Of a stretch of DNA of 43,112 nt, positions 1 through 9,232 are shown one piece after another. Within the stretch, counting starts at the first letter, position 1. Every line of letters starts with the position of its first letter. Location: assembly GCA_016709145.1 (NCBI GenBank), contig JADJEK010000021.1, positions 1 to 43,112 on the forward strand. Reading direction: 5' to 3'. The position numbers and the translations under genes were made by a program. The notes under the pieces are model-generated. The model worked only from the letters and a program-made list of their open reading frames with translations, did no database searches and had not been told where the DNA came from. The DNA comes from Planctomycetota bacterium (lineage in GTDB: Bacteria; Planctomycetota; B15-G4; JADJEK01).

Positions 1-2747
1 CACATCGAGCCGCGCGTCAGCAGCTTGCCGAACGCGGCACCGCCGGACGTCACGCGGATCGGGTTGCCGAAGTTCTCGAGGTCGACGACGATCACGTCCT
101 GGTTGAACGTCGCGGCCGTTCCGTCCCGGTCGAGCGCGAACGCGATCTTCGGTTCGGTCAGGCTCGGGATGACGTTGCTCATGCGCGCGCCGGTGTTGAC
201 CGCGATCGGCGCGGAACTCGGCGAGAAACTGGTCAGGTACACGCCCGGTCCGGGGTTGTCGGCGTCGAACAGCATGAGCTGGTCGATGTCGAGTTCCGCG
301 GCATCGATCGGATTCGATTTGCGTCCGATGAGCGCATAGAAAGTCGCGAACGGTCCACTGCCGCCGAGATGGCGCAGTTGGTGGTCGATCGCGAGCCCCT
401 CCGTGAAGACGTTTCCTCGACCGACCATGTCCTCGGTGAACGTGATCGGCGTTCCGGCTTGGAAGAACGGTTCGAACTCGTTGCCCGAGATGTTCGTGAT
501 CTCGAGCGACGGAGGCGTCGAGGCATCCGAGGCGACGTTGATCGCGATCAGGTTGAAGCGGTCGTACGGGATGCCGTCGAGGCTCGTCAGACCGTGTCCG
601 TCGCGGAAGTAATAGGCGTAGTTGCCGTTCGGCGACCGGAACGATCCGGCCGGATCGAACGTCCCACGGTTGAAGTTGGTCACGGTCGCGCCGACGTCGA
701 ACGGCCCGAACGCCTCTTGCTGCGGCGTGTCCAGGATGATGGTCCGCGTCAGGTTGAACGGCGTGGCCGTGTTCAGCGCCATGGAGAACACGTCCATGCG
801 GTCGGTCGACGGGCCGCTGACCTCGAACCCCTGCTGGAACACGAGCGTGTTGTTGTCCGCCGCGATGAAGTAATCGCGCGAGTTCTTGAAGTCGCCGATG
901 ATGTCCCAGTCGCCGCCGAGGCCGACCGAGACCATGAGGTCGGTGACCAACCCGAAGCTGGTTCCGTCCGTCTTCGCGAACAACGGCGTGTTCTGCGTGC
1001 CGTTGTTGCGGACGAACGCGAACACCGAGCCGTCGGGCGAGAACGCGGCGCGGCCGTTCAGACCATCACGACCATCGTTGAACTCACCGAGCGTGACGAA
1101 GTTCAGGCCCGTGATGTTCTGGATCGTGTGCGTCGTCGGAGTGACGGAACGCAGGCAGTAGATCTGCTCCTGGGTCGTGCCCGTACCCGCGACCACGCAC
1201 AGCTTCGTGTTGTCCGGCGACACGAACGGCTGGCGATCGATGCGGATGATGCCGCTGTCGGGCGGTCCGGCCGACGGCAGCAGGCGAGTCAGGTTCTGCG
1301 CGCCCTGCAGGTTGAAGCGATACAGGCGGTTCGGTTGGAGATTCGTGCCCGAGCTCGACGAGCCGGCGATCACGCCGACCCAACCACCCTGACCGTCCGT
1401 CACGAAGGAGATCGACTCCTCGAACAACGTGGTGAAGTCGGCCGGGACCGTCGCGTTCACGACCTCCGTGATCGTCGTCGTGGCGTTTTGCTCGAGATTC
1501 AGGATGAACAGTCGATCGACACCGGCCGTGCTCTGGACGATGACGGCGCGATTGCCGTCGGGCGTGACGCCGACTTCCCATTCGAACGCGGACAGGGTCG
1601 CCGTACCGACGAACGTGCCGAACGACGTCGGAATGAGATTCGTGAACTTCCCCGTGCTCTTGAACAGCACGCCGAAGCCGTAGGCCGGAGACCCGGCGTT
1701 CGCGCCGTTGCGCCAGCAGAACAACGAGCGGTTCCCGGGCAACTCGATGCGCGGGAACTCGGGGTTCTCGTTGTTCAAGGCCGGCACTTCGCCGCTCAGC
1801 AGTTCGGTGCCGGACGCGCGCAACGTCTGAGCGCGCGTCTTCAATGCGTTCTGGTTCGCGGCGAGGTTCGGATCTTCCGCGTTCCAGGTCGTCAGCGACT
1901 CGGTCACCGTCGAGTAGTGGCTCGCCGGATACACCGGGTGGACCCCGGCGAGTTCGATCAGCCATGCGTCGATGTTCGCGGTGGAGGACGTGCCGAACGT
2001 GTCGGTCTCGACCGGCGTGATCACCGTGCCGTCGATCAAGTTCGGGTCGATGATGCGCGCGAGCGTCTGCCGCTGCGACAGCACGAGGGAGTTGACGTTG
2101 GAGTCGACGCCTTCGGAGTACGCGATCGTGCCGGGGAACTCGAGCGGGTCGAAGATGACTCGCATGCCGTTACCGACGCGCAGCACGAGCGACTGCGGGT
2201 CGAGCTCGACGATCTGCATGTACAGAGCGATCGTGTTCGGCGAGATCGACTCGAGCGGCAGGACGATCGGATTCGAACCCGAACCGGTATTGAGCAGGAA
2301 CGCCGTGGTCGGCGTGATGCCGTTCAACGAGAAATTGCCGTTGGCGTCGAAGCGGAACACCGGGGACGGAGTGTCGGCGACGAAATTGGTCGTGGACTGA
2401 CCGAGCTTGGTGGCGATGTTGGTGGTGCCGATGCCGTCGAACACCGGGTGGATCGGCGAGTTCACGCCACCGCCCGGCTGCCAGGGCTTCAGGAAGAAAC
2501 CCGTGTCCACGTCGGCGTCACCGACCGGACTGCCGTCGGACGCATCGCCGGACAGCAGCAAGGCGAACGGGGCGTTCGGCGTGCCGGTCATCGAGATCGT
2601 GAACGGCGTCACGCGCTTCATGTGCGCGATCGCGTTGTTGTCCGCGCTCGTCGTACCGTTGATCGTGAGGGTCGGGTTCTGACGCGCGAGCGCCGTGCTG
2701 CCGAGCACCGAGAGAGCGACGAGCATCCAAGTTGACGTACGCAGCAC
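1..2747 (-). CDS. exported PD40/TolB-like beta-propeller protein, partial (C-terminus outside window)
   Basis: The reading frame is open from a GTG at 2747 to the left edge of the window (about 915 codons), so the C-terminus is missing. GGAGG lies 8 nt before the GTG, which fixes the start. Residues 1-22 form a signal peptide (MLRTSTWMLVALSVLGSTALA), so the product is exported. Several blades carry the PD40/WD40-like signature, for example VTPDGNRAVIV, FVSPDNTKLCVV and AFSPDGSVFAFV, each followed by a strand; this is the pattern of TolB-type propellers. The N-terminal 100 residues look like a separate beta-rich domain. No catalytic motif is visible, so the ligand is unknown. It is transcribed alone from the promoter at 2889-2917. 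Confidence 0.8.
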   Translation of the reverse strand, partial: MLRTSTWMLVALSVLGSTALARQNPTLTINGTTSADNNAIAHMKRVTPFTISMTGTPNAPFALLLSGDASDGSPVGDADVDTGFFLKPWQPGGGVNSPIHPVFDGIGTTNIATKLGQSTTNFVADTPSPVFRFDANGNFSLNGITPTTAFLLNTGSGSNPIVLPLESISPNTIALYMQIVELDPQSLVLRVGNGMRVIFDPLEFPGTIAYSEGVDSNVNSLVLSQRQTLARIIDPNLIDGTVITPVETDTFGTSSTANIDAWLIELAGVHPVYPASHYSTVTESLTTWNAEDPNLAANQNALKTRAQTLRASGTELLSGEVPALNNENPEFPRIELPGNRSLFCWRNGANAGSPAYGFGVLFKSTGKFTNLIPTSFGTFVGTATLSAFEWEVGVTPDGNRAVIVQSTAGVDRLFILNLEQNATTTITEVVNATVPADFTTLFEESISFVTDGQGGWVGVIAGSSSSGTNLQPNRLYRFNLQGAQNLTRLLPSAGPPDSGIIRIDRQPFVSPDNTKLCVVAGTGTTQEQIYCLRSVTPTTHTIQNITGLNFVTLGEFNDGRDGLNGRAAFSPDGSVFAFVRNNGTQNTPLFAKTDGTSFGLVTDLMVSVGLGGDWDIIGDFKNSRDYFIAADNNTLVFQQGFEVSGPSTDRMDVFSMALNTATPFNLTRTIILDTPQQEAFGPFDVGATVTNFNRGTFDPAGSFRSPNGNYAYYFRDGHGLTSLDGIPYDRFNLIAINVASDASTPPSLEITNISGNEFEPFFQAGTPITFTEDMVGRGNVFTEGLAIDHQLRHLGGSGPFATFYALIGRKSNPIDAAELDIDQLMLFDADNPGPGVYLTSFSPSSAPIAVNTGARMSNVIPSLTEPKIAFALDRDGTAATFNQDVIVVDLENFGNPIRVTSGGAAFGKLLTRGSM

Positions 2748-3053
2748 CGGTGCAACCTCCGGTAGAGGAAGGAGAAACGACGGCGAGACAGCGCGACGAT
2801 CGACGCGGTCCGCGGCATCGCCGGGCGGCAATACCTGGAACTTCGGCTCGGGATTCGGGCTCGACTCGCGCTGGCAGGCAGCGGTCGGAGTGTACGCCCG
2901 GTCCAAAACTCGGTCAAGGAACGCGGCCGGACGCCCATTTCCAGGTGCGCTCGGCCAGCGAACCGGACGGGATATAGCCCTGGCATGGGGCGAGTAACGA
3001 GCCCCGCGGCGGCAAGACGGAGACGGTAGCTCGGATACGGGCGGAGCGGGCGA
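2748..3053. other. intergenic region with promoter of the propeller gene
   Basis: This 306-bp gap separates two minus-strand genes. It holds the sigma-70-type promoter at 2889-2917 and a Shine-Dalgarno just above 2747. I see no convincing terminator hairpin for the upstream gene and no credible small gene. Confidence 0.5.
2889..2917 (-). promoter_or_regulatory. sigma-70-type promoter for the propeller gene
   Basis: On the minus strand TTGACC (2917-2912) and TACACT (2894-2889) are separated by exactly 17 nt. This matches TTGACA-N17-TATAAT at 9 of 12 positions in DNA that is otherwise very GC-rich. The predicted RNA start near 2882 leaves a leader of about 135 nt before the GTG at 2747. Confidence 0.65.
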
Positions 3054-4103
3054 TCAGGGTCGCCGGAACAGCTCGTCCTTCTGCTCGGAATCGATGACCA
3101 CGTTTTTGAGTTCGAGGGTCTCGACCCGTTCGGCGGATCCGGCCAGCATCGCATGGACGCGGCCCGGGAACTTCACGTTCGTCGACTGGCCGTCGGCACC
3201 GACGGCGGGCACGTACGACTCGACCTCGAACACGACCTCTTCGGTGCCGTAGCGATCGACGCTGCGGCTCAATGGGACCATGCGCCAGCGCACCAAGCGA
3301 CCGTCGGCCTCGTCGAAGTAGAGCATCAACTCGTCGCCGTAGTACGCCGTGAGGTCCGCCGGCATCGCGACCGTGACGCGGACGTAGCTCGACGTCGTCG
3401 GCTCGTAGTCGGCAAAGCCCTCGTCCTTCTTGTCGTCGCGCTGGATGCCGAGGTACGTCTTCGGCGTGAACGAGCGCACGATGGCACGCCCGTCCAGGGT
3501 CATCGTCGCGTTGGATCTGGCCAACCACGACAGCAACAGCGGAACACCGAGCTCGGTCGCCGTTCGCGTCTTCGCCGCGTCCTCGTTGGCCGGGTACGAA
3601 AACACTTCGAGGTCGGCCTGCATGAACGCGTCGCTGCCGTTCTGGACGAACATCATCGCGGGCCGGGCCTTGCGCTTGACCGTGTCGAATGCGAGCTCGG
3701 TCACGCGCGCAACCGGTGGCCAAGTCAACTTGCACTGCGTGCGGTAGCGTTCCGTGTAGACCAACCTGCGGTTGCCCCAGTGCATGCTCTGGCGTTCGAA
3801 CTCGAGCGACTTCGTGGCGGCGAGGCGCTCGCCACCCATGTGCGCCAGCGCGCGCTCGACGAGCCCGGCGGCAGTCGGAGCGGTTTCTCCCTCCTTGATC
3901 GCGAGCGGCTCGATGGTTTCCTCGATCGGGTGCTTCGGCGCCTTGACCTTCTCGCCCTCGGGCGCGGGAGTTCCTTGTTCGGTAGCCGGTTTGGTGTCGT
4001 CGGGAGTCGGCGGCGCAACCGGAGGCTGCGGCGCCGTTTGGGCCGCGCAGCACGCGACGAAAGCGAGGTTCCAGGCGAACGCGAGCAGGCGCGGCGACGA
4101 CAT
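3054..4103 (-). CDS. exported protein of unknown function
   Basis: I do not recognise this protein. The ATG at 4103 is chosen because GGAG lies 6 nt upstream and the product then starts with a signal peptide (MSSPRLLAFAWNLAFVACCAA). A start at 4154 is also open and sits 5 nt after a TATCCT hexamer, so a longer form is possible. Residues 25-75 are rich in Pro, Lys and Glu (a linker). The rest is a soluble alpha/beta domain that begins with a helix like AAGLVERALAHMGG, followed by strands with Tyr/Trp pairs. This style is shared with planctomycete outer-membrane-lipoprotein-like (LolA/YcfB-like) proteins, but that is only a resemblance. It lies 79 bp downstream of truD on the same strand and may be the last gene of that operon or have its own promoter. 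Confidence 0.7.
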   Translation of the reverse strand: MSSPRLLAFAWNLAFVACCAAQTAPQPPVAPPTPDDTKPATEQGTPAPEGEKVKAPKHPIEETIEPLAIKEGETAPTAAGLVERALAHMGGERLAATKSLEFERQSMHWGNRRLVYTERYRTQCKLTWPPVARVTELAFDTVKRKARPAMMFVQNGSDAFMQADLEVFSYPANEDAAKTRTATELGVPLLLSWLARSNATMTLDGRAIVRSFTPKTYLGIQRDDKKDEGFADYEPTTSSYVRVTVAMPADLTAYYGDELMLYFDEADGRLVRWRMVPLSRSVDRYGTEEVVFEVESYVPAVGADGQSTNVKFPGRVHAMLAGSAERVETLELKNVVIDSEQKDELFRRP

Positions 4104-4159
4104 GCGGGGCTCCGGTACACGAACGATCGAACGAGTCGGGGAGGAATCGAGCATCGGTC

Positions 4160-4168
4160 AGGATATCA
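4160..4168 (-). promoter_or_regulatory. possible extended -10 element upstream of the exported protein
   Basis: The minus strand reads TG-A-TATCCT at 4168-4160. No matching -35 box is evident. RNA would start near 4153, giving about a 50-nt leader to the ATG at 4103, or a nearly leaderless message for the ATG at 4154. Confidence 0.3.
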
Positions 4169-4182
4169 GGCGAACGTGAGCT

Positions 4183-5403
4183 TCACTCGTCGGCGGAGAC
4201 GGCCGAACTCGGCGGTTCCGTCTTCATGATCTCGCGCAATACCGTCGTCGCGTACGCGCCGGCCGGCAGCGCGAACGCGACCTCGAGATCGGCGCCGTCC
4301 GACGTGCATTCGACGTCACCGACCGGGATCCGCAGCGCTCGGCGGGCTCCCGGGAGCGGCAAGCGCGCGAGGGCCGCGTCGTCGACGCCGGCGTCGGCCA
4401 GCACCGTACGCTCGAGTCGCAGCGCCGCCGCAGCCGGCCACGTCATGCGCGAACCGACCAGCGGTCCGGACGGACTGACCTCGAACGACTCGGCGCGGGC
4501 GGCTTCGGCGCGCGCGTCCTCGACCAGGAACACCGCACCGTTGCGGTGCAACCATGCGAGGTCGCCGTCGATCAAGCGGTCGAACTCCGCGAAGCGACGA
4601 CGTAGGACCTCGTTGAACAGTTCGCTCTGGAACGCCGACGCGTACAGCGCCTTCAGCGCCTTGTCGAATCGTCGAACCACGGCGTCGCAATCGCCGCCGC
4701 CGTGCGCGAGGTCCTCGAGCGCGTAGCGCTCGTTGCGCCCCAAAGCGGCGATCAACCCCCGCACCGCGTCGACGTCCTTGTTCTCGAGGGCACGAAGCAG
4801 CGCGTCCTCGCGAGCGGGCTCGCCACCACCGAACAGGATCGCGACGAATCGTTCGGCGCGGGGATCGAGCAACGCTCGCCCGAGGCGATGCGTTTGCCCA
4901 TCGCGGCCGAAGCGCTGCTCTCCGAACGCGTTCGGCACGCCACGATGCGCGAGCGTCTTCAGCACCCGGGTCGCGTCGGCGTGCGCGTCGGGACGGGCAT
5001 CACGGATGCGGATCCGGAACCGATTGCCGGCGAGATGGCCGCGCTGCAGCTTGTTGCGGTGACGCGCGAGCCCGACGACACGCAAGCCGTCGACGTCGAA
5101 CCCGTCGAGGGCGCGCTCGTCGACACCGCCCAGCGAGAACGTCTGCGTCGTGATCGCGCGCGCGTCCTTCAAACCCGCGAAGCCGACCGCGACGCGCTTC
5201 AAGCGCAGCGCCCGCGCCAAGCGATCGGCGGCGTCCATCGTCGACAGACCGCGCTTCTCGATCGTCACGTAGAGGTGCTCGCCGCTGCCCGAAGGCGCGT
5301 ACAGCGGGATCTCGTCGACGCGGAAGTCGTCGATCTGCACGCGGATGCGCCCGCCGCTTCCGGCGATGTCCGCGGTGACGAACGGGACGTCCGAAGGCTT
5401 CAT
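4183..5403 (-). CDS. truD: tRNA pseudouridine synthase D
   Basis: TruD converts uridine-13 of tRNA to pseudouridine. The 406-residue product has the TruD signatures: GLKDARAITTQ at 77-87, with the catalytic Asp at position 80 as in E. coli, NRFRIRI near 127, and VPNAFGEQRFGRDG near 156-169. The family size (about 350-400) fits. The ATG at 5403 overlaps the nadK stop in an ATGA, so translation is probably coupled. An in-frame open stretch continues upstream to 6042, but it lies inside nadK, is Arg-rich and is not coding. Confidence 0.93.
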   Translation of the reverse strand: MKPSDVPFVTADIAGSGGRIRVQIDDFRVDEIPLYAPSGSGEHLYVTIEKRGLSTMDAADRLARALRLKRVAVGFAGLKDARAITTQTFSLGGVDERALDGFDVDGLRVVGLARHRNKLQRGHLAGNRFRIRIRDARPDAHADATRVLKTLAHRGVPNAFGEQRFGRDGQTHRLGRALLDPRAERFVAILFGGGEPAREDALLRALENKDVDAVRGLIAALGRNERYALEDLAHGGGDCDAVVRRFDKALKALYASAFQSELFNEVLRRRFAEFDRLIDGDLAWLHRNGAVFLVEDARAEAARAESFEVSPSGPLVGSRMTWPAAAALRLERTVLADAGVDDAALARLPLPGARRALRIPVGDVECTSDGADLEVAFALPAGAYATTVLREIMKTEPPSSAVSADE

Positions 5404-6299
5404 GACGCGCGCGGAGCGGCCGCGCCTTGCAGCACCGAGCCGCTCCACTGGAACTTCGTCCGCAACGTCGCGAAGAACGAGCGGTCGACGATGCTGAGCA
5501 TGCGGAACGGTTCGGCGGCCGCGCGCAGTACGACGTGGTCGCCGGATTTGATCGGCAGCGTCCGTTGTCCGTCGAACGAGACCGCGGCGAGTCGGTTGCG
5601 ATCGCTCGCGATCCGCACGCCGACGCGGCGCGTCGGCGCCAGGACCAACGGGCGCGACGCCAGCGTGTGCGACGCCAGCGGCGTGACCAGGATCGCGCGC
5701 GAGTCGGCCTCGACGATCGGACCGCCCGCCGCGAGCGAATGCGCGGTCGACCCGGTCGGCGTCGACACGATCAGTCCGTCGCCGCGGTACGTGGCGACGG
5801 ACTCGCCGTCGATGTCGAGATCGACCGCGACCATGCGCGACACCGTTCGGGCCTGGATGACCGCTTCGTTCAGCGCGAGCTCGCGCGCGATCACGCGCGA
5901 GCCACGCACGATCTCGACGTCGAGCATCATGCGTTCCACGAGTCGACCCTCTCCGGCCAACAGGCGCTCGAGCGGGGCCTTGCAGGTCTCGGGCTCGAGT
6001 TCGGCGAGGAAGCCGAAATGTCCGAGGCGGACGCCGACGCACGGCACGTGCTTACCGCGCATACGGTGCGCCGCGGCGAGGATCGCTCCGTCACCACCGA
6101 ACAGGACGACGAGGTCGACGTCGCGCGTCGGCAGCGGTTCGTTCTGGCCGAGGATCGTGCCGACCACGCGCGCGCGCTCGGCGAGCCACGGAGTGAGTTC
6201 GGCGATCGCGCGCCGCACGCGCCGGTTCTTGCCATCGCCCACGAGCAGGACACGCGGATTCGATCGCTTCACGCGGCGCGCCACGATCCGAGCGCTCAA
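5400..6299 (-). CDS. nadK: NAD kinase
   Basis: NAD kinase phosphorylates NAD to NADP in the cytoplasm. Visible motifs are GGDG at 68-71 (ATP/NAD site), the GVRLGHFGFL stretch at 89-98 (family GVNxGxLGFL), NE at 144-145, and DGLIVSTPTGSTAHSLAAGG at 174-193. The length, 299 residues, is normal. The TTG start at 6299 overlaps the dxs stop as TTGA and has no Shine-Dalgarno, so it probably relies on coupling; GTG codons at residues 6 and 10 are possible alternatives. Upstream is dxs, whose product's isoprenoid pathway consumes NADPH in later steps; downstream is truD. Confidence 0.93.
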   Translation of the reverse strand: MSARIVARRVKRSNPRVLLVGDGKNRRVRRAIAELTPWLAERARVVGTILGQNEPLPTRDVDLVVLFGGDGAILAAAHRMRGKHVPCVGVRLGHFGFLAELEPETCKAPLERLLAGEGRLVERMMLDVEIVRGSRVIARELALNEAVIQARTVSRMVAVDLDIDGESVATYRGDGLIVSTPTGSTAHSLAAGGPIVEADSRAILVTPLASHTLASRPLVLAPTRRVGVRIASDRNRLAAVSFDGQRTLPIKSGDHVVLRAAAEPFRMLSIVDRSFFATLRTKFQWSGSVLQGAAAPRAS

Positions 6300-8302
6300 T
6301 CGCGCAGACGGCGCAACACCGTCGCGACGACGTCATCCGTCGTCAGTCCGGCGTCGGCGAGGCACTGGCTGCGGCTTTGGTGCTCGACCAAACGATCGGG
6401 GATACCGATCGGCACCACGCGTCCGATGCACGCGCTGCCCCGCGGGTCGAGCGCGAACGCTTCGAGCACCGCCGAACCGAACCCGCCCATCACCTGGTGC
6501 TCTTCGAGAGTCACCATCCGTCGGGTCTTGCCGGCGAACTCGAGCAACAGATCGACGTCGAGCGGCTTGACGAAGCGCGCGTTGATCACGGCGGCGTCGA
6601 TGCCCTTGGCCGCGAGTTTCGTCGCCGCGTCGAGCAGGTCGTAGACCATCGGTCCGTAGCCGACCAGCGTCACGTCGCGACCGTCCTTCAGCACTTCGCC
6701 CTTGCCGACCTGGATCGGAGTCGAGGCGAGCTCGTGTTCGACGGTATTGCCGCGCGGATAACGCAGCGCGAACGGATGCGATTGGTTCACGCCGAGCTCG
6801 AGCATCGCCGCGAGTTCGGTCGCATCGCGCGGCGAACAGATCACCATCGACGGGAACGTACGCAGGTACGCGATGTCGTAGATGCCGTGGTGCGACGGGC
6901 CGTCCTCGCCGACCAGACCGCCGCGGTCCATGCAGAACACGACCGGGAGGTCTTGCAGCACGGCCTCGTGGAAGACTTGGTCGTAACCGCGCTGCAGGAA
7001 CGTCGAGTAGATCGCCGTGACGGGCTTCATCCCGGCTTTCGCCAGACCGCCTGCGAACGCGACCGCGTGTTGTTCGGTGATCCCGGTGTCGTGGAAGCGC
7101 GTCGGGAACTTCTTGGCGAAGTCGACGAGGCCGGTGCCTTCCGGCATCGCCGCCGTGATCGCGACGATCTTCGGATCGCGTTCGGCCATGTGGATCATCG
7201 CGTCGCCGAAGGCCTTCGTGAACGACACCCGCGCCTTGCTCTGCGCGATCTCGACCTTGGTCGGGACACCGTCCGCGGTCGCGAAGCCGGGGAGTTGCGT
7301 TCCCGGACTCACCGCGTGCAGCCAGCGCGTGTCCTTGCCCGTCGGTTCGAGGCCCTTGCCCTTTTTCGTGATGAGGTGCAAGAGCTTGACGCCGCCGACG
7401 TCCTTCAACGCTTCGAGTTGATCGATCATCAACTCGGTGTCGTGACCGTCGATCGGGCCGTAGTAGCGGAAGCCGAGCTCCTCGAACAAATGGCCCGGCG
7501 CGATCGCCGCCTTCACGGCGTCGACCATGTCGACCAAGTTCTTGTCGATCTTCTCGCCGAACGGGACCGAGCGCAGCAGCGCGTGGAAGCGTTCCTTCGC
7601 GGTGCGGTAGATCGGCGCCGCGCGCAAGCGATTGAGGTACGACGCCAGCGCGCCGACCGTCGTGCTGATCGACATCTCGTTGTCGTTCAGCACGACCAGG
7701 ATGTTGGTGTTGATGTGGCCGGCGTAGTTCAACGCTTCGAGCGCGACGCCGCAGCCGAGACCGGCATCACCGACCTGGCAGACGACGTGGTGCTTCCGTT
7801 CGTTCAGCGCGTTCGCGACCGCGATGCCGAGTCCCATCGAGATCGCGGTGCCGGCATGTCCGGACCGCATGACGTCGGACTTCGACTCGGCGGGATGGGG
7901 ATAGCCGGACAGACCGTCCTTCGTCCGCAACGACGCGAACTTCCTGAATCGGCCGGTCAGGAGCTTGTGCGGATAGCACTGGTGACCGACGTCCATCACC
8001 AACGTGTCCGACTCGAAGTCGAACACGTAGTGCATCGCGATCATCTGCTCCACGACACCGAAGTTCGAGCCGAGGTGTCCACCGGTCGAGCAGACGACTT
8101 CGATGATCTTCGCGCGCATCTCTTCGGCGAGTTGCGGGAACACCTTGCGGTCGAGCTTGCGCAGATCGGCGTGGCCGCGCAGCGTCGGCAGGATCGCGGC
8201 GGGAACTTCCGCCGCGGCCGCGTCGCCGCGCACCTCGCGTCGGTCGCCTTCGCGGCGCTCGGGGAACGGTGCATCGGCGGACAGACTGATCGTGTTGGCC
8301 AT
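6296..8302 (-). CDS. dxs: 1-deoxy-D-xylulose-5-phosphate synthase
   Basis: Dxs joins pyruvate and glyceraldehyde 3-phosphate, using thiamine diphosphate, in the first step of the MEP isoprenoid pathway. The 668-residue protein shows HLGSNFGVVE, DVGHQCYPHKLLTGR, the cofactor loop ending in LNDNEMSIS, the EQHAVAFAGGLA segment of the second domain with the catalytic Glu, and a transketolase C-terminal domain (NARFVKPLD, EEHQVMGGFGS). The usual GDG of the cofactor motif reads GDA here. The N-terminal 35 residues are a variable extension. The gene follows the polyprenyl synthase after 48 bp and overlaps nadK by 4 bp. Confidence 0.95.
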   Translation of the reverse strand: MANTISLSADAPFPERREGDRREVRGDAAAAEVPAAILPTLRGHADLRKLDRKVFPQLAEEMRAKIIEVVCSTGGHLGSNFGVVEQMIAMHYVFDFESDTLVMDVGHQCYPHKLLTGRFRKFASLRTKDGLSGYPHPAESKSDVMRSGHAGTAISMGLGIAVANALNERKHHVVCQVGDAGLGCGVALEALNYAGHINTNILVVLNDNEMSISTTVGALASYLNRLRAAPIYRTAKERFHALLRSVPFGEKIDKNLVDMVDAVKAAIAPGHLFEELGFRYYGPIDGHDTELMIDQLEALKDVGGVKLLHLITKKGKGLEPTGKDTRWLHAVSPGTQLPGFATADGVPTKVEIAQSKARVSFTKAFGDAMIHMAERDPKIVAITAAMPEGTGLVDFAKKFPTRFHDTGITEQHAVAFAGGLAKAGMKPVTAIYSTFLQRGYDQVFHEAVLQDLPVVFCMDRGGLVGEDGPSHHGIYDIAYLRTFPSMVICSPRDATELAAMLELGVNQSHPFALRYPRGNTVEHELASTPIQVGKGEVLKDGRDVTLVGYGPMVYDLLDAATKLAAKGIDAAVINARFVKPLDVDLLLEFAGKTRRMVTLEEHQVMGGFGSAVLEAFALDPRGSACIGRVVPIGIPDRLVEHQSRSQCLADAGLTTDDVVATVLRRLRD

Positions 8303-8350
8303 CGCGGGACGGAAGCTCCTACGGAAGAGGTCGCGCCGCCCTCGGCAGGC

Positions 8351-9232
8351 TCAACGCGAGCGTTGGAGCATAGATCGGGCAAGGGCCTCGATCAATCGAG
8401 GCGACCGCAGGGATGCACTGCGTTCGATCGCTCGGTCGGTCAGAGCCCTGGCCCGGTCGAAGGCTGCCTGCGGCCCGATCAGGTCCGGGATGGTCGCCTT
8501 GCCGCGTTCGCGGTCCTTGCCGGTCCGCTTGCCCATTTGCTCGGCGGTCGCGCTCTGGTCGAGCAGGTCGTCGACGATCTGGAACGCGATGCCGAGGTCC
8601 AGTCCGAGCGCGGACAAAGCGCGTTCGGACGCCGCGTCCGCTCCGCTGGCGAGTGCTCCGAGTTGGAACGCCGCTGCGAACATCGCGGCGGTCTTGCCGG
8701 TGTCGATCGCCAAGACGGCATCGAGCGCGAGCGCCTTGCCCTCGGCCTCGATGTCCTGGACCTGGCCGCCGACCATGCCGCTCGCGCCCGCGGCGATCGC
8801 CAGCGCTTTGACCTGGGCCGCCACGATCGAGGGCTCCGAATGCGCGGCCACGACTTCGAACGCCAGCGTGAGCAGCGCATCGCCCGCGAGGATCGCCAAG
8901 GCTTCGTCGAACGCTTTATGCACCGTCGGACGGCCGCGACGCAAGTCGTCGTCGTCCATCGCCGGCAGATCGTCGTGCACCAGCGAATACGTGTGCACGT
9001 ACTCGAGCGCGACGGCCGCCGGCAGTGCGGCATCGGCTTGGCCGCCGACCGCTTCGGCCGCCATCAGGCAGCACAGCGGCCGCAGCTTCTTGCCCGGTCC
9101 GAGCACCGCGTAACGCATCGCGGCGGACAGTCGCGCGGGCGGCGCGTCCTCGCGCGGTAGCCAGCGCTCGAGGGCGACCTCGACGCGCGACCGGCGGTCC
9201 TTCATCCACTCGTCGAGTGCCGGCGCCGTCAC
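8351..9232 (-). CDS. ispA: polyprenyl (farnesyl/geranylgeranyl) diphosphate synthase
   Basis: This class adds isopentenyl diphosphate units to an allylic primer to make C15-C20 prenyl diphosphates. The 293-residue product carries GKKLRP at 47-52, the first Asp-rich motif DDLPAMDDDD at 87-96 (the bacterial DDxxxxD form, followed by RRGRPT), GQVQD at 156-160 and the second Asp-rich motif DDLLD at 221-225. Chain length cannot be told with certainty from these motifs, so the ispA symbol is by similarity. The GTG start at 9232 overlaps the upstream stop as GTGA. The neighbour dxs supplies the same pathway. Confidence 0.9.
   Translation of the reverse strand: MTAPALDEWMKDRRSRVEVALERWLPREDAPPARLSAAMRYAVLGPGKKLRPLCCLMAAEAVGGQADAALPAAVALEYVHTYSLVHDDLPAMDDDDLRRGRPTVHKAFDEALAILAGDALLTLAFEVVAAHSEPSIVAAQVKALAIAAGASGMVGGQVQDIEAEGKALALDAVLAIDTGKTAAMFAAAFQLGALASGADAASERALSALGLDLGIAFQIVDDLLDQSATAEQMGKRTGKDRERGKATIPDLIGPQAAFDRARALTDRAIERSASLRSPRLIEALARSMLQRSR

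Noticed and set aside
369..2735. Plus-strand open frame of 788 codons
   Set aside because: It is Arg/Glu/Asp-rich with no domain, and lies opposite a gene with a Shine-Dalgarno, signal peptide and propeller motifs. It results from GC-rich third positions.
5404..6042. Upstream extension of truD
   Set aside because: The frame is open but lies wholly in nadK, is Arg-rich, and the ATGA overlap gives a natural start at 5403.
6377..9160. Plus-strand open frame of 927 codons
   Set aside because: Antisense shadow of dxs and the polyprenyl synthase; Arg/His/Asp-rich and without family motifs.
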